NCBI RefSeq assembly: GCF_900141745.1
Contig: NZ_FSRM01000002.1
Span: forward strand, 2,666,001-2,730,000
Direction of reading: 5' to 3'
DNA from: Paraburkholderia phenazinium
Lineage (GTDB): Bacteria > Pseudomonadota > Gammaproteobacteria > Burkholderiales > Burkholderiaceae
DNA: 64,000 nt
Shown: one piece after another, positions 20,185 through 29,457 of the stretch
Position numbering within the stretch: position 1 is the first letter of the stretch
How the letters are laid out: each line of letters opens with the position of its first letter
Made by a program: the position numbers and the translations under genes
The notes under the pieces: model-generated
What the model saw: only the letters and a program-made list of their open reading frames with translations
What the model was told of the DNA's origin: nothing
Databases searched by the model: none

Positions 20185-20436
20185 CGGGGCCTTTCGTGGA
20201 GCGGTTCGGAGCGCTGGCCGTGCGTCCACGCAAATAGCATTCCATTCCCGGCCCCTACGCCGGCAGCGACCCGTAGTCGCCGCGATTATAGAGAGCGCAT
20301 TTTCGGCGCGCCCTACGTCAACTGACGTATTTGGATCCGCAAATTGGCTACCTACCTTTCGTTGCGTCGACCCCGCCAGCCCGGTTACCAGGTTTTCCAG
20401 AGCGGGTCGCCCGACCATGACGACAAGGAGAATTCG
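20185..20436. other. Divergent promoter region of the kinase-regulator pair and the urt operon
   Basis: No gene. Besides the palindrome at 20314-20329, a TTGGAT at 20331-20336 could be a poor -35 for the urt operon with a weak -10 near 20353. I looked for a sigma-54 site (GG-N10-GC spacing), often expected for nitrogen scavenging, and found none. Confidence 0.5.
20314..20329. promoter_or_regulatory. 16-bp palindrome between the NCS1-kinase gene and urtA
   Basis: TACGTCA-AC-TGACGTA, two perfect 7-base arms around a 2-base spacer, lies about 108 bases upstream of urtA and 130 bases upstream of the divergent kinase gene. TAC...GTA ends are common in sites of LuxR/FixJ-type response regulators. 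The co-located regulator at 15699 is the natural candidate, and one site could serve both directions. Confidence 0.55.
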
Positions 20437-21702
20437 ATGTCACACGACGATCAGAACGAGCAAGGCCAGCCTTCGGCGCTCCGGCGCAAACTCCTGATGG
20501 GTCTCGCTGCCGCGCCCGCGCTGGCCATGTCCGGCATCGCGCGGGCCCAGCAGTTTCCGACCGCGAAGGTTAATACCACGCACCTCGCCGTGACCGATAC
20601 TGAAGTGACGGTCGGCCAGTTGCACTCGGCGACCGGCACGATGGCAATCTCCGAAACCGGTTCGATCCAGGCCGAACGGCTCGCGATCGAGCAGATCAAC
20701 GCGGCCGGCGGCATTCTCGGCCGCCAGATCAAGATCATTCAGGAGGACGGCGCTTCCGACTGGCCGACCTTCGCCGAAAAGTCGAAGAAGCTGCTCGAAA
20801 ACGATCACGTGGCGGCTGTGTTCGGCTGCTGGACCTCGGCGTCGCGCAAGGCGGTGTTGCCGATCTTCGAGCGCGACAACGGCCTGCTGTATTACCCGAC
20901 CTTCTACGAAGGCCTGGAACAGTCGCACAACGTGTTCTATACCGGCCAGGAAGCGACCCAGCAGATTCTGTGGGGACTGAACTGGGCGAACCAGACGAAG
21001 AAGGCGAAGAGCTACTTCCTGATCGGTTCGGACTACATCTGGCCGCGCACGTCGAACAAGATCGCGCGCAAGCATATCGAGCAGCATCTGACCGATTGCA
21101 AGGTGGTGGGCGAAGAGTATTACCCGCTCGGCACTACCAATTTCAACTCGCTCATCAACAAGATCAAGATCGCCAGGCCCGATTGCATCTACGCAATCAT
21201 CGTCGGCGGTTCGAATGTGGCCTTCTACAAGCAACTGAAGGCGGCCGGCATCACGGCTGACAAGCAGTTCCTGCTGACCATCTCGGTGACCGAGGATGAA
21301 GTGCTCGGCATCGGCGGCGAGAACGTGGCGGGCTTCTACTCGGCCATGAAGTATTTCGAATCGCTCGACAACGACAACAACAAGAAATTCGTCGCCGCGT
21401 TCAAGGCGAAATATGGACCGAAGTCGGTGATCGGGGACGTCACGCAGGCCGCGTATCTCGGGCCATGGTTATGGAAAGCGGCGGTGGAGAAGGCCGGCAG
21501 CTTCGACGTCGACAAGGTCGTCGCCGCGTCGCCGGGTATCGAGCTGAAGACCGCGCCGGAAGGCTACGTGAAGATCCACGCGAATCACCACTTGTGGAGC
21601 CGCACGCGCATCGGCGAGGCGCAGGCCGACGGCCAGTTCAAGGTGGTGGCCGAGTCGCCGACGCTGATCGAGCCGAATCCGTTCCCGAAGGGTTACCAGT
21701 AA
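20437..21702 (+). CDS. urtA: Urea/short-chain amide ABC transporter substrate-binding protein
   Basis: Periplasmic binding protein of 421 aa for the branched-chain-amino-acid-type ABC importer of urea and short amides. The N-terminus has a twin-arginine-like leader (L-R-R-K-L-L-M-G-L then A-R-A-Q-Q at about residues 24-44). The mature part matches UrtA (V-G-Q-L-H-S-A-T-G-T-M-A-I-S-E, V-F-G-C-W-T-S-A-S-R-K, and the C-terminal H-H-L-W-S-R). The ATG at 20437 has AAGGAG 6 bases upstream, which decides the start against a longer frame. It is first in urtABCDE-fmdA-fmdB. FmdD of Methylophilus is the equivalent amide binder, so formamide or acetamide are possible ligands besides urea. Confidence 0.93.
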   Translation: MSHDDQNEQGQPSALRRKLLMGLAAAPALAMSGIARAQQFPTAKVNTTHLAVTDTEVTVGQLHSATGTMAISETGSIQAERLAIEQINAAGGILGRQIKIIQEDGASDWPTFAEKSKKLLENDHVAAVFGCWTSASRKAVLPIFERDNGLLYYPTFYEGLEQSHNVFYTGQEATQQILWGLNWANQTKKAKSYFLIGSDYIWPRTSNKIARKHIEQHLTDCKVVGEEYYPLGTTNFNSLINKIKIARPDCIYAIIVGGSNVAFYKQLKAAGITADKQFLLTISVTEDEVLGIGGENVAGFYSAMKYFESLDNDNNKKFVAAFKAKYGPKSVIGDVTQAAYLGPWLWKAAVEKAGSFDVDKVVAASPGIELKTAPEGYVKIHANHHLWSRTRIGEAQADGQFKVVAESPTLIEPNPFPKGYQ

Positions 21703-21770
21703 GCAACAAGCGGCGCTCAGGCAGCAGGCGCGCCATGCCGGCGCGCGCCGATCATTTCGAGGAGAGACGC

Positions 21771-22688
21771 ATGTCGGCTTCGGACATTCTTAACATCACC
21801 TTGATGCAGGGCTTTGCGGGTTTGAGCCTGTTCAGCGTGCTGCTGTTGATGGGGCTCGGGCTGGCGGTGATTTTCGGCCAGATGGGTGTCATCAACATGG
21901 CCCACGGCGAGTTCATGACGATCGGTGCGTACACGATCTACATGTTCTCGCAGCTGGCTGACAACTACTGGCACGGGTTCGCGCCAATCTACTTTCCGCT
22001 TGCGATCTGCGCGGCTTTCGCGCTTGCCTTTGCGGCCGGCTGGGTGGCGGAGTGGGCGTTGATCCGCCATCTGTACCGCCGTCCGCTCGACACGCTGCTC
22101 GCGACCTGGGGTTTGAGCCTCGGGATGCAGCAGGTGTTCCGCTCGGTGTTCGGCCCGAAGGAGGTGAGCCCGACACTGCCGGACTGGCTGATGGGCTCCT
22201 GGTCGCCGAAGCAAGGTCTCGATATCCCGATCAACGGTTTGTTCGTGATGAGTCTCGCGGTGGTGATGACCGGCGGCGTGCTGCTGGCGCTGTATCGCTC
22301 GCGCTGGGGGTTGCGGGTACGCGCCACCGTCGCAAACCGTCAGATGGCGAACGCGGCCGGCATCGATACGCGCAGGACCGACCGGCTGACCTTCGCGATC
22401 GGTTGCGGCATGGCGGGTGTGGCCGGCGCCGCGTTCACCGCGATCGGCTCGACGGGACCGACCAGCGGCTCGCTTTATATCGTCGATTCGTTCCTGGTCG
22501 TGACGTTCGGCGGCGCGGCCAGTCTGCTAGGCACGGTTGCCTCAGCGTTTGGCATTGCTCAGATGCAGTCGATCAGCGAGTTCTTCATGACCGGCTCGTC
22601 GGCCCGCGTGGTGACGCTGTTGACCATTGTCATCGTGCTGATGTTGCGCCCGCAGGGTCTCTTCGCTTCAAAGGTGCGCCGTGTCTGA
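21771..22688 (+). CDS. urtB: Urea/amide ABC transporter permease (LivH-type)
   Basis: Integral inner-membrane permease of 305 aa, LivH family, forming the channel with UrtC. The sequence has the expected run of hydrophobic segments, with G-V-I-N-M-A-H-G-E-F-M near residue 45 and F-G-G-A-A-S-L-L-G-T near 245, the cytoplasmic ATPase-contact region. The ATG at 21771 is preceded by GAGGAGA. Length matches bacterial UrtB lacking the extra N-terminal domain present in some homologues. It sits 68 bases after urtA. Confidence 0.92.
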   Translation: MSASDILNITLMQGFAGLSLFSVLLLMGLGLAVIFGQMGVINMAHGEFMTIGAYTIYMFSQLADNYWHGFAPIYFPLAICAAFALAFAAGWVAEWALIRHLYRRPLDTLLATWGLSLGMQQVFRSVFGPKEVSPTLPDWLMGSWSPKQGLDIPINGLFVMSLAVVMTGGVLLALYRSRWGLRVRATVANRQMANAAGIDTRRTDRLTFAIGCGMAGVAGAAFTAIGSTGPTSGSLYIVDSFLVVTFGGAASLLGTVASAFGIAQMQSISEFFMTGSSARVVTLLTIVIVLMLRPQGLFASKVRRV

Positions 22689-22790
22689 CGAGCGAAGCAA
22701 GACACTCGTGGGTGGGCGGCCGCGCATTGTGCCGCAGCGTGTTTCGCGCACACCGCAAAGACGTCCTTTCAATCGATTCAGCCCGGAGAA

Positions 22791-23969
22791 ATGCGTATGG
22801 ACCCGCTGAACCCTTCCGCCGCCGCCTCTGCCACGCCGCCCGCTAGCGCTGGCGAGGCCACTCGCAGCGGCCTGCGGCCCACACTGCTGCGCTGGTTCAC
22901 GACCGATGGCTACGGCAGCATCATCGTGCTGGCACTGCTGATTCTCGTGGTGTTTCCGCTCGCGCTCGATGCGTTCCGTCTCAACCTGATGGGCAAGTAT
23001 CTGACCTACGCGTTCGTCGCCGTCGGCCTCGTGATGGCGTGGGGCTACGGCGGCGTGCTGAGCCTGGGGCAGGGGGTGTTCTTCGGCCTCGGCGGTTACT
23101 GCATGGCGATGTTCCTGAAGCTCGAAGCATCGGACCCGATCAGCACGAAGATCCAGTCGACGCCAGGCATTCCTGACTTCATGGACTGGAACCAGATCAC
23201 GGCGCTGCCGGTCTGGTGGAGGCCGTTTCATTCGCTGCCGTTCGCGCTTGCCGCGGTGGTGGTCGTGCCCTGCGCGCTGGCGTTCGTCGTCAGCTTCGCA
23301 ATGTTCAAGCGGCGCGTGGGCGGCGTCTACTTCGCCATCATCACGCAGGCGGTGGCGCTGATTCTCTCGGTGCTCATCATCGGCCAGCAAGGCTACACCG
23401 GCGGCGTGAACGGCATCACCGACCTGCGCACGCTGCTTGGCTGGGACATTCGCGGCGACGGCGCCAAGCTGATCCTGTACTTCCTGAATGCTGTCCTGTT
23501 GCTTGTGGCGATTCTTTGCTGCCGGCTGATCCAGCGCAGCAAGCTCGGCACCTTGCTGCTCGCCATGCGCGACAAGGAAGACCGGGTGCGTTTCTCGGGC
23601 TATGACGTCGCCATGTTCAAGGTCTTCGCGTTCTGTGTCGCGGCGGTGCTGGCGGCCATCGGCGGCGCGATGTTCACGTTGCAGGTCGGCTTCATGTCGC
23701 CGTCGTTCGTGGGAATCGTGCCGTCCATCGAGATGGTGATCTACGCGGCGGTGGGCGGACGCATGTCGCTGGTGGGCGCGGTCTATGGCGCGGTGCTCGT
23801 CAATCTCGGCAAGACCTGGTTCTCCGAAAGTTTTCCGAACCTGTGGCTGTTCCTGATGGCCGCGCTCTTTATCGGCGTCGTGATGGCGTTTCCGAACGGC
23901 CTCGCCGGTCTCTACGACAGCCATGTGAAGCCCTGGCTGCTGCGCCGCGCCTTGCGGAGGACGATATGA
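22791..23969 (+). CDS. urtC: Urea/amide ABC transporter permease (LivM-type)
   Basis: Second membrane permease, 392 aa, LivM family. After a 30-residue Ala/Pro-rich cytosolic lead the membrane segments begin (I-I-V-L-A-L-L-I-L-V-V-F-P). It has G-V-L-S-L-G-Q-G-V-F-F-G-L-G-G-Y and V-G-G-R-M-S-L-V-G-A, both typical of UrtC. GGAG lies just above; a second ATG two codons in is equally possible. Its stop overlaps the urtD start by 4 bases (ATGA), so translation is coupled. Confidence 0.92.
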   Translation: MRMDPLNPSAAASATPPASAGEATRSGLRPTLLRWFTTDGYGSIIVLALLILVVFPLALDAFRLNLMGKYLTYAFVAVGLVMAWGYGGVLSLGQGVFFGLGGYCMAMFLKLEASDPISTKIQSTPGIPDFMDWNQITALPVWWRPFHSLPFALAAVVVVPCALAFVVSFAMFKRRVGGVYFAIITQAVALILSVLIIGQQGYTGGVNGITDLRTLLGWDIRGDGAKLILYFLNAVLLLVAILCCRLIQRSKLGTLLLAMRDKEDRVRFSGYDVAMFKVFAFCVAAVLAAIGGAMFTLQVGFMSPSFVGIVPSIEMVIYAAVGGRMSLVGAVYGAVLVNLGKTWFSESFPNLWLFLMAALFIGVVMAFPNGLAGLYDSHVKPWLLRRALRRTI

Positions 23970-24709
23970 GCAATACCGATTTCGTGCTGGCGGTCGAGGG
24001 GTTGAGCGTGTCGTTCGACGGCTTCAAGGCGATCGATTCGCTGAACCTCTATGTCGACCGTGGCGAGTTGCGCGTGGTGATCGGCCCGAACGGCGCAGGC
24101 AAGACGACACTGCTCGATCTGATCTGCGGCAAGACACGGGCTAGCGAAGGCAGCATCAAGTTTCGCAACGAGGAGATGACGCGGCTGCCGGAATTTCGGC
24201 GCGTACGCAAAGGGATTGGCCGCAAGTTCCAGACGCCGTCGATCTACGAGAACCTCACTGTGTTCCAGAACCTCGAAGTGTCGTTTCCGCGTGGGCGGGG
24301 TGTGTTCGGCGCGCTCGCGTTTCGCCGCACCAGCGATGTGCTCGACCGCGTACGCGACGTGGCCGCCGAGATTGGTCTTGCCGCCCAGCTCGATCTCGAG
24401 GCCGGCCTGCTGTCGCACGGGCAGAAACAGTGGCTCGAAATCGGCATGTTGCTGATGCAGGAGCCGGAACTGCTGATGCTCGACGAACCGATTGCCGGCA
24501 TGAGCTTGCGCGAGCGCGAGGTGACTGCTGAGCTGTTGAAGCGGATCTGCCAGAACCGCTCGATGATCGTGATCGAACACGACATGGCGTTCGTCGAGCA
24601 GATCGCGCACAAGGTCACCGTGATGCACCAGGGGAAGATCCTCGCGGAAGGGGCGATGGAGCAGGTGCAGGCCGATCCGCGGGTGATCGATGTTTATCTC
24701 GGGCACTAG
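23966..24709 (+). CDS. urtD: Urea/amide ABC transporter ATPase (LivG-type)
   Basis: Cytosolic ABC ATPase of 247 aa. Walker A is G-P-N-G-A-G-K-T-T near residue 40, the LivG-type F-Q-T-P-S-I-Y-E-N-L-T-V Q-loop is present, and Walker B is L-L-M-L-D-E-P. The signature motif is S-H-G-Q-K-Q-W-L-E-I, the degenerate form normal for UrtD. The start overlaps the urtC stop (ATGA); the longer upstream frame reads through urtC and is not used. Confidence 0.93.
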   Translation: MSNTDFVLAVEGLSVSFDGFKAIDSLNLYVDRGELRVVIGPNGAGKTTLLDLICGKTRASEGSIKFRNEEMTRLPEFRRVRKGIGRKFQTPSIYENLTVFQNLEVSFPRGRGVFGALAFRRTSDVLDRVRDVAAEIGLAAQLDLEAGLLSHGQKQWLEIGMLLMQEPELLMLDEPIAGMSLREREVTAELLKRICQNRSMIVIEHDMAFVEQIAHKVTVMHQGKILAEGAMEQVQADPRVIDVYLGH

Positions 24710-24780
24710 GTTGATCACGGAATCAGGCATCGAACCCGCCATTGAATTCAGCTGTGAGACCAGCGAATGAGGAGCCCAGC

Positions 24781-25470
24781 ATGTTGAATGTCGACGACGT
24801 ATTTGTCAGTTACGGCCAGAGCGAAGCGCTGCATGGAATCAGTTTCCAGGCGGCTAAAAACGAAACCGTGGCGATCATGGGACGCAACGGCATGGGCAAG
24901 ACCACGCTGTTCAAGTCGCTGATCGGCATCTTGCCGCTCAAAGGCGGTGCAGTGCGCGTGGATGGCGCAGATGTGTCGCACGACGAAAGTTTCCGGCGCG
25001 TCGCCAAGGGTATCGCGTACGTGCCGCAAGGGCGGCAGATTTTCGCCACGCTCACGGTGGAGGAAAACATCCAGACGGGCCTGGAAAACGCCCGCGACAG
25101 GCGCATCCCCGAAGAGATCTACGCGCTGTTTCCAGTGCTGTACGACATGCGCGCGCGCAAGGGCGGCAACCTGTCCGGCGGCCAGCAGCAACAGTTGGCT
25201 ATCGCCCGTGCACTGGTTACACAACCCAAGGTGCTGCTGCTCGATGAGCCGACCGAAGGGATCCAGCCGTCGATCATCAAGGACATCGCCAAAGCGTTGA
25301 ACGAGATTCGCAAGCTGCGCGATATCACGATCGTGGTGTCGGAGCAGGTGTTGAGTTTCGCGCTCGATGTCGCCGACCGGTTGTTCGTCATCGAAGGCGG
25401 GCGTCTGGTGCACGAGAGCCCGCGCAGCGCCGCCGACACCGCGAAGATTCGCGAGTACCTGTCGGTGTAA
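24781..25470 (+). CDS. urtE: Urea/amide ABC transporter ATPase (LivF-type)
   Basis: Second ATPase, 229 aa, LivF family, pairing with UrtD. Walker A reads G-R-N-G-M-G-K-T-T, the form characteristic of UrtE, with Q-loop Y-V-P-Q-G-R-Q-I-F, signature L-S-G-G-Q-Q-Q-Q, Walker B L-L-L-D-E-P-T-E-G-I-Q-P and the H-loop replaced by V-S-E-Q, as is usual in UrtE. The ATG at 24781 has GAGGAG upstream; an in-frame TTG at 24742 is less likely. Confidence 0.92.
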   Translation: MLNVDDVFVSYGQSEALHGISFQAAKNETVAIMGRNGMGKTTLFKSLIGILPLKGGAVRVDGADVSHDESFRRVAKGIAYVPQGRQIFATLTVEENIQTGLENARDRRIPEEIYALFPVLYDMRARKGGNLSGGQQQQLAIARALVTQPKVLLLDEPTEGIQPSIIKDIAKALNEIRKLRDITIVVSEQVLSFALDVADRLFVIEGGRLVHESPRSAADTAKIREYLSV

Positions 25471-25506
25471 ACCGGCTGTCCGTCATTTCCAAAAGGAGGA
25501 TTTGCA

Positions 25507-26742
25507 ATGGCTGAAACGCTAATCAAGGTCGACCTGAACCAGTCGGCCTACGAGAACGAGAACATCCACAACCGCTGGCATCCGGACATTCCGATGGCCT
25601 GCTGGGTCAACCCGGGCGATGACTTTATCCTCGAGACCTACGACTGGACCGGCGGCTTCGTCAAGAACAACGACAGCGCCGACGACGTGCGCGACATCGA
25701 CCTGTCGATCGTGCACTTTCTGAGCGGCCCGGTGGGCGTGAAGGGCGCTGAGCCAGGCGATCTGCTGGTCGTGGATCTGCTGGATATCGGTGCGAAGCAG
25801 GAGAGCCAGTGGGGTTTCAACGGCTTTTTTTCGAAGAAAAATGGCGGTGGCTTCCTGACCGATCACTTTCCGCTCGCGCAGAAATCGATCTGGGATTTTC
25901 ATGGCCTGTACACCAGTTCCAGGCACATCCCGGGCGTGAACTTCGCCGGTCTGATCCATCCGGGGCTGATCGGCTGCCTGCCTGATCCGGCGATGCTCGC
26001 GACGTGGAACGAGCGCGAAGCGGCTTTGATCGCCACTGATCCCGAGCGCGTGCCCGGCCTTGCCAATCCGCCGTTCGCCTCGACCGCGCATATGGGGCGG
26101 CTTGCCGGCGACGCGCATGCCAAGGCCGCGGCCGAAGGCGCCCGCACGGTGCCGCCACGCGAGCATGGCGGCAACTGCGACATCAAGGACCTGTCGCGCG
26201 GCTCCAAGGTGTACTTCCCGGTGTATGTGGATGGCGCCGGCCTCTCGGTGGGCGACCTGCACTTCAGTCAGGGCGACGGAGAAATCACCTTCTGCGGCGC
26301 TATCGAAATGGCCGGCTGGGTGCATATGAAGGTCGGGCTGATCAAGGGCGGCATGGCCAAATACGGCATCAAGAACCCGATTTTCAAGCCGAGCCCGATT
26401 ACTCCGAACTACAACGACTACCTGATCTTCGAAGGCATTTCGGTAGACGAGCAGGGCAAGCAGCATTATCTCGATGTGCATATCGCCTACCGCCAGGCGT
26501 GCCTGAACGCGATCGAATACCTGACGAAGTTCGGCTACTCGCGAGCGCAGGCCTATTCGATTCTGGGGACGGCGCCGGTACAGGGGCACATCAGTGGGGT
26601 GGTTGATGTGCCTAACGCCTGCGCGACGTTATGGTTGCCGACCCAGATCTTCGACTTCGACATCCGGCCCACGGCGGCGGGTCCGATCCAGCATATTGCT
26701 GCGGGTGGGGTGGACTTGCCTTTGTCGCCGGATCTCGTTTGA
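25507..26742 (+). CDS. fmdA: Formamidase
   Basis: Cytosolic amidase of the FmdA/AmdA family, 411 aa, hydrolysing formamide to formate and ammonia (EC 3.5.1.49). Recognised by N-R-W-H-P-D-I-P near the start, the long middle segment with H-I-P-G-V-N-F-A-G-L-I-H-P-G, the H-G-G-N-C-D region near residue 220 and the C-terminal V-V-D-V-P-N-A. A near-perfect AAAAGGAGG precedes the ATG. It lies 36 bases after urtE, so import and hydrolysis of short amides are co-expressed. Acetamidase activity cannot be excluded by sequence. Confidence 0.93.
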   Translation: MAETLIKVDLNQSAYENENIHNRWHPDIPMACWVNPGDDFILETYDWTGGFVKNNDSADDVRDIDLSIVHFLSGPVGVKGAEPGDLLVVDLLDIGAKQESQWGFNGFFSKKNGGGFLTDHFPLAQKSIWDFHGLYTSSRHIPGVNFAGLIHPGLIGCLPDPAMLATWNEREAALIATDPERVPGLANPPFASTAHMGRLAGDAHAKAAAEGARTVPPREHGGNCDIKDLSRGSKVYFPVYVDGAGLSVGDLHFSQGDGEITFCGAIEMAGWVHMKVGLIKGGMAKYGIKNPIFKPSPITPNYNDYLIFEGISVDEQGKQHYLDVHIAYRQACLNAIEYLTKFGYSRAQAYSILGTAPVQGHISGVVDVPNACATLWLPTQIFDFDIRPTAAGPIQHIAAGGVDLPLSPDLV

Positions 26743-26824
26743 CGCGTAGCGGCCGCAGTGTGCCCGCCAGGTGGTGGGCACCTTGCGGGCAGCACTGATT
26801 CACGGAACCTGAGAGGACAACATC

Positions 26825-27154
26825 ATGCCGACTTACGACTACCGTTGCGACCATTGCGGCGCTTTTGCGGCGATTCGCCGGGTTGCGGAGCGCGATACGG
26901 CCTGCGCGTGCCCCACTTGCGGCGGCGAGGCGCAGCGCACGCTCAGTCTGCCGGTTTTGTCGCTGATGCAGGCGACCACGCGCACGGCGCACGCGGTCAA
27001 CGAGCGCGCGGCACATGCGCCGCAACGTTCAGGCGAGTACAAGCATCGCCATGGGCCGGGCTGCGGATGTGGGGCGAAGGCTGCCTCGGGGTCGACGACA
27101 GGCAGCGGGCTCAAGGCGAACCCAGTTGGCCGGCCGTGGATGATCAGCCATTGA
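26825..27154 (+). CDS. fmdB: FmdB-type zinc-ribbon regulatory protein
   Basis: Small 109-residue protein with an N-terminal FmdB zinc ribbon: Y-D-Y-R-C-D-H-C-G and C-P-T-C-G-G give two Cys-x2-Cys knuckles in the first 45 residues. A basic linker and a C-G-C-G segment follow, perhaps a second metal site. Methylophilus fmdB is implicated in formamidase expression, so it is probably an accessory of FmdA. It is last in the urt-fmd operon and faces the T6SS gene tssL. Confidence 0.88.
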   Translation: MPTYDYRCDHCGAFAAIRRVAERDTACACPTCGGEAQRTLSLPVLSLMQATTRTAHAVNERAAHAPQRSGEYKHRHGPGCGCGAKAASGSTTGSGLKANPVGRPWMISH

Positions 27155-27165
27155 CGACGGTGACG

Positions 27166-27229
27166 GTAACGGTGGCTTCCGCCGACGGTGATGAGCCGTA
27201 AGCGGCGGCGCCGATCAACCCACCGTTAC
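27166..27229. terminator. Long-loop inverted repeat between fmdB and tssL
   Basis: GTAACGGTGG (27166-27175) pairs perfectly with CCACCGTTAC (27220-27229) across a 44-base GC-rich loop, just after the fmdB stop and touching the end of convergent tssL. There is no T-run. It may mark the boundary between the amide locus and the T6SS locus, but a terminator role is uncertain. Confidence 0.3.
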
Positions 27230-28005
27230 GGCAACGAAATCGTCAGATTGGCCGACTGCGGCCCGAGCTTGATGATCTGCGAGTACGGCGCGAGCGTATG
27301 CAGTGTCGAGTCGCGCAGATAGTTGTTCAGCCCGAGATAGGCCAGCAGTCCCACCAGCGCAAACACCGCGCCGATGCTCCACAGCGGCACTTCGCGCTTG
27401 AGCCGGTGCGCGACCTGATCCGGCAGCGGCCAGTGCGGCGCGAACGGCGCGCGCTTGCCCTTCAGATGCGCGATCTCATCACCGATCCGCGCGGTCAGAT
27501 ACGCGAGCTTCTCCGGTCCTTCAAGCAGATACTTGCCCTGAAAGCCGAGCAGCAGGCACATATGAAACACTTCCAGCGACTGCAGGCGCGCTGCGCCATG
27601 GGCACGACATTCTTCGAGGTAATGGAAGAACTTCTCGCCTGCCAGTTGCTCGCCGAACAGCACGAGCTGCAACGGCCGCCGCTCCCATTCCGTGCGGATC
27701 TTGAACGACGACGACAGTACCGATTCGTCGACCGCCGCACAGAAAGCAAACTTCGACGCATACACATCGTCCGCCGAGGCGTTCAGCTTTTTCGCACCGC
27801 GCTCGAAATCCGCCAGAAAGTGCTGGATGCGCTGGCTGAACTCGTTGGCGTCGCCAGGTTCACGACCGTTCTTCAACAGGAACAGCATGAAGAAGCCGTC
27901 GTACAGCAGATCGAGCAGCGAGCGGACCTGGTAGGTGGGCTCGACGGTGGGGGCGGGCGTGACAGACGGCGTGCTGTCGCCAAACAGGGAGGGCGCGTAG
28001 CTCAT
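27226..28005 (-). CDS. tssL: T6SS membrane complex protein TssL (DotU family)
   Basis: Inner-membrane component of the TssJLM trans-envelope complex, 259 aa. It has a large cytosolic DotU domain (L-L-D-L-L-Y-D-G-F-F-M, A-A-V-D-E-S-V-L, L-L-L-G-F-Q-G-K-Y) and a single C-terminal membrane helix at about residues 207-227, with only about 30 residues in the periplasm. It lacks a peptidoglycan-binding extension, a function probably supplied by the separate OmpA-like protein at 47341. The start overlaps the tssK stop by 4 bases. Confidence 0.94.
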   Translation of the reverse strand: MSYAPSLFGDSTPSVTPAPTVEPTYQVRSLLDLLYDGFFMLFLLKNGREPGDANEFSQRIQHFLADFERGAKKLNASADDVYASKFAFCAAVDESVLSSSFKIRTEWERRPLQLVLFGEQLAGEKFFHYLEECRAHGAARLQSLEVFHMCLLLGFQGKYLLEGPEKLAYLTARIGDEIAHLKGKRAPFAPHWPLPDQVAHRLKREVPLWSIGAVFALVGLLAYLGLNNYLRDSTLHTLAPYSQIIKLGPQSANLTISLP

Positions 28006-29348
28006 GATGTGACGGCGATCAGTTCGAGGTTAAGGTCGTTGATTCCTGACGGCGTGTAGATCATCGCCGACTGGGCCTGCAGCATGCGGTCATAGAGCGC
28101 GCCGCGCGGTTCGAACGAGAAGTAGCAGGCGCCGGGCCGCACCGGAATGGCGGGCGGCACCTGCGGCGTGTAGACGAGGCGCACGCCGGGCATGGCCGAG
28201 AGCACCAGCTTGTCGACGTCGTCCGGTGCGCCGACCTTGAAACGGGCCGGCACTGCTTCGACCAGTTCGACGGTGGGCATGTTCGCCGAGACGGCAATAT
28301 AGAACATCGTCTTTTCGTCGATCTTGCCCGAGTCGAGCCGGCCCACGTGGAACGACGGCCGCACTTCGTCGAGCGCGATCGCGAAGTAGCGCGTGGAAAT
28401 CACCGTCTCCAGCAGATCGCGCAGCATCGTATCGAGGCGTGCAAAGCCGGGGCCCGGATCGTCGTGGCGATAGGCGGGCAGATCGGCGAGCGCATAGCCC
28501 TTCGAGAACGTCATCAACTGGCCGGCAAGGCGCAGCAGTTCCTGGAACAGCCGTTCCGGATGCAGCGCGGCGTGCTGGTACAGATGGGCAAGCGATGCAA
28601 ACGCCGCGTTGGCCGTATGCAGCAGCCAGAACGACGCAATATCGCCAGAGCGGAATTCGATGATGTTCTTGGTCGGCTCACGATGGAAGCCATACAGCGC
28701 ATTCACCTTGGCCTGCAGCGCGTCGATCAGCTGGCGCAGGCGTTGATGCAGGATCGGCGAGGCCTCGATGGCGAGCGAGGGCGGCACGAAGCTGTCGTCG
28801 AACTCGAAGCCGGAGGTGGCGGTGCGGCGAACGCGCGCGAGCGGCACCGAAAGCAGCTGATCGCGCGGCTCACTATGAGCGATCAGCTTGACGCTGGTTT
28901 TCAGGAACGTGATGTCGGCTTCGGCAGCGTCCGTGAAGTGATCGGCGACCGACGACTGCTCGCTGACATAGCGCGAGACAAATCCCGTGTTGCGATCGGG
29001 CGAGTAGTTCGCGCCGGTTTCACGCAGCGGATGCAGCGCCAGATAGAACGTAAACTCGTTGATGCCGTCGGGCAGCGTGTCGAGCGCGATGGGCGGCGGC
29101 AGATCGTCGGCCTGCGGTGCGGAGTACAACGCGCCGTCTGGAAACACGAGCGACAGTTCGCTCACGCGCAGCACATTGCTGCCGAGTGCGTCGCGGTCGA
29201 ACTTCACCGAGCGCACGCCCCAGTTGTAAGGCTGGATGGCCTGAAGCGATTCGAACAGGCGCGCCTCATGATAGGCGTCCTGACGCTGAAAATGCTGAGG
29301 CCTCAGAAACAGGCCTTCCCCCCAGAGCACCTTTGCGGAATAACTCAT
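28002..29348 (-). CDS. tssK: T6SS baseplate protein TssK
   Basis: Cytosolic baseplate subunit of 448 aa that links the baseplate wedge (TssEFG) to the membrane complex. The N-terminus V-L-W-G-E-G-L-F-L-R-P-Q-H-F-Q is the family hallmark. The downstream domain includes F-W-L-L-H-T-A-N and the C-terminal P-G-A-C-Y-F-S-F. Length is normal. It starts 109 bases after tssJ on the same strand across an AT-rich spacer, and its stop overlaps the tssL start. Confidence 0.95.
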   Translation of the reverse strand: MSYSAKVLWGEGLFLRPQHFQRQDAYHEARLFESLQAIQPYNWGVRSVKFDRDALGSNVLRVSELSLVFPDGALYSAPQADDLPPPIALDTLPDGINEFTFYLALHPLRETGANYSPDRNTGFVSRYVSEQSSVADHFTDAAEADITFLKTSVKLIAHSEPRDQLLSVPLARVRRTATSGFEFDDSFVPPSLAIEASPILHQRLRQLIDALQAKVNALYGFHREPTKNIIEFRSGDIASFWLLHTANAAFASLAHLYQHAALHPERLFQELLRLAGQLMTFSKGYALADLPAYRHDDPGPGFARLDTMLRDLLETVISTRYFAIALDEVRPSFHVGRLDSGKIDEKTMFYIAVSANMPTVELVEAVPARFKVGAPDDVDKLVLSAMPGVRLVYTPQVPPAIPVRPGACYFSFEPRGALYDRMLQAQSAMIYTPSGINDLNLELIAVTS

Positions 29349-29457
29349 CTCAAACCTGTTATATGCGTCAAGCGGGTTGCATGCCCGATGATAATTGTAT
29401 CCGGCCCTGCAATTGTTAAATCGTCAAATACGGTTAAATTGCCATTCAAATGCATTT

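Noticed and set aside
20185..20436. Possible sigma-54 promoter for the urt operon
   Set aside because: No GG-N10-GC element with an acceptable TGGCAC/TTGC context was found.
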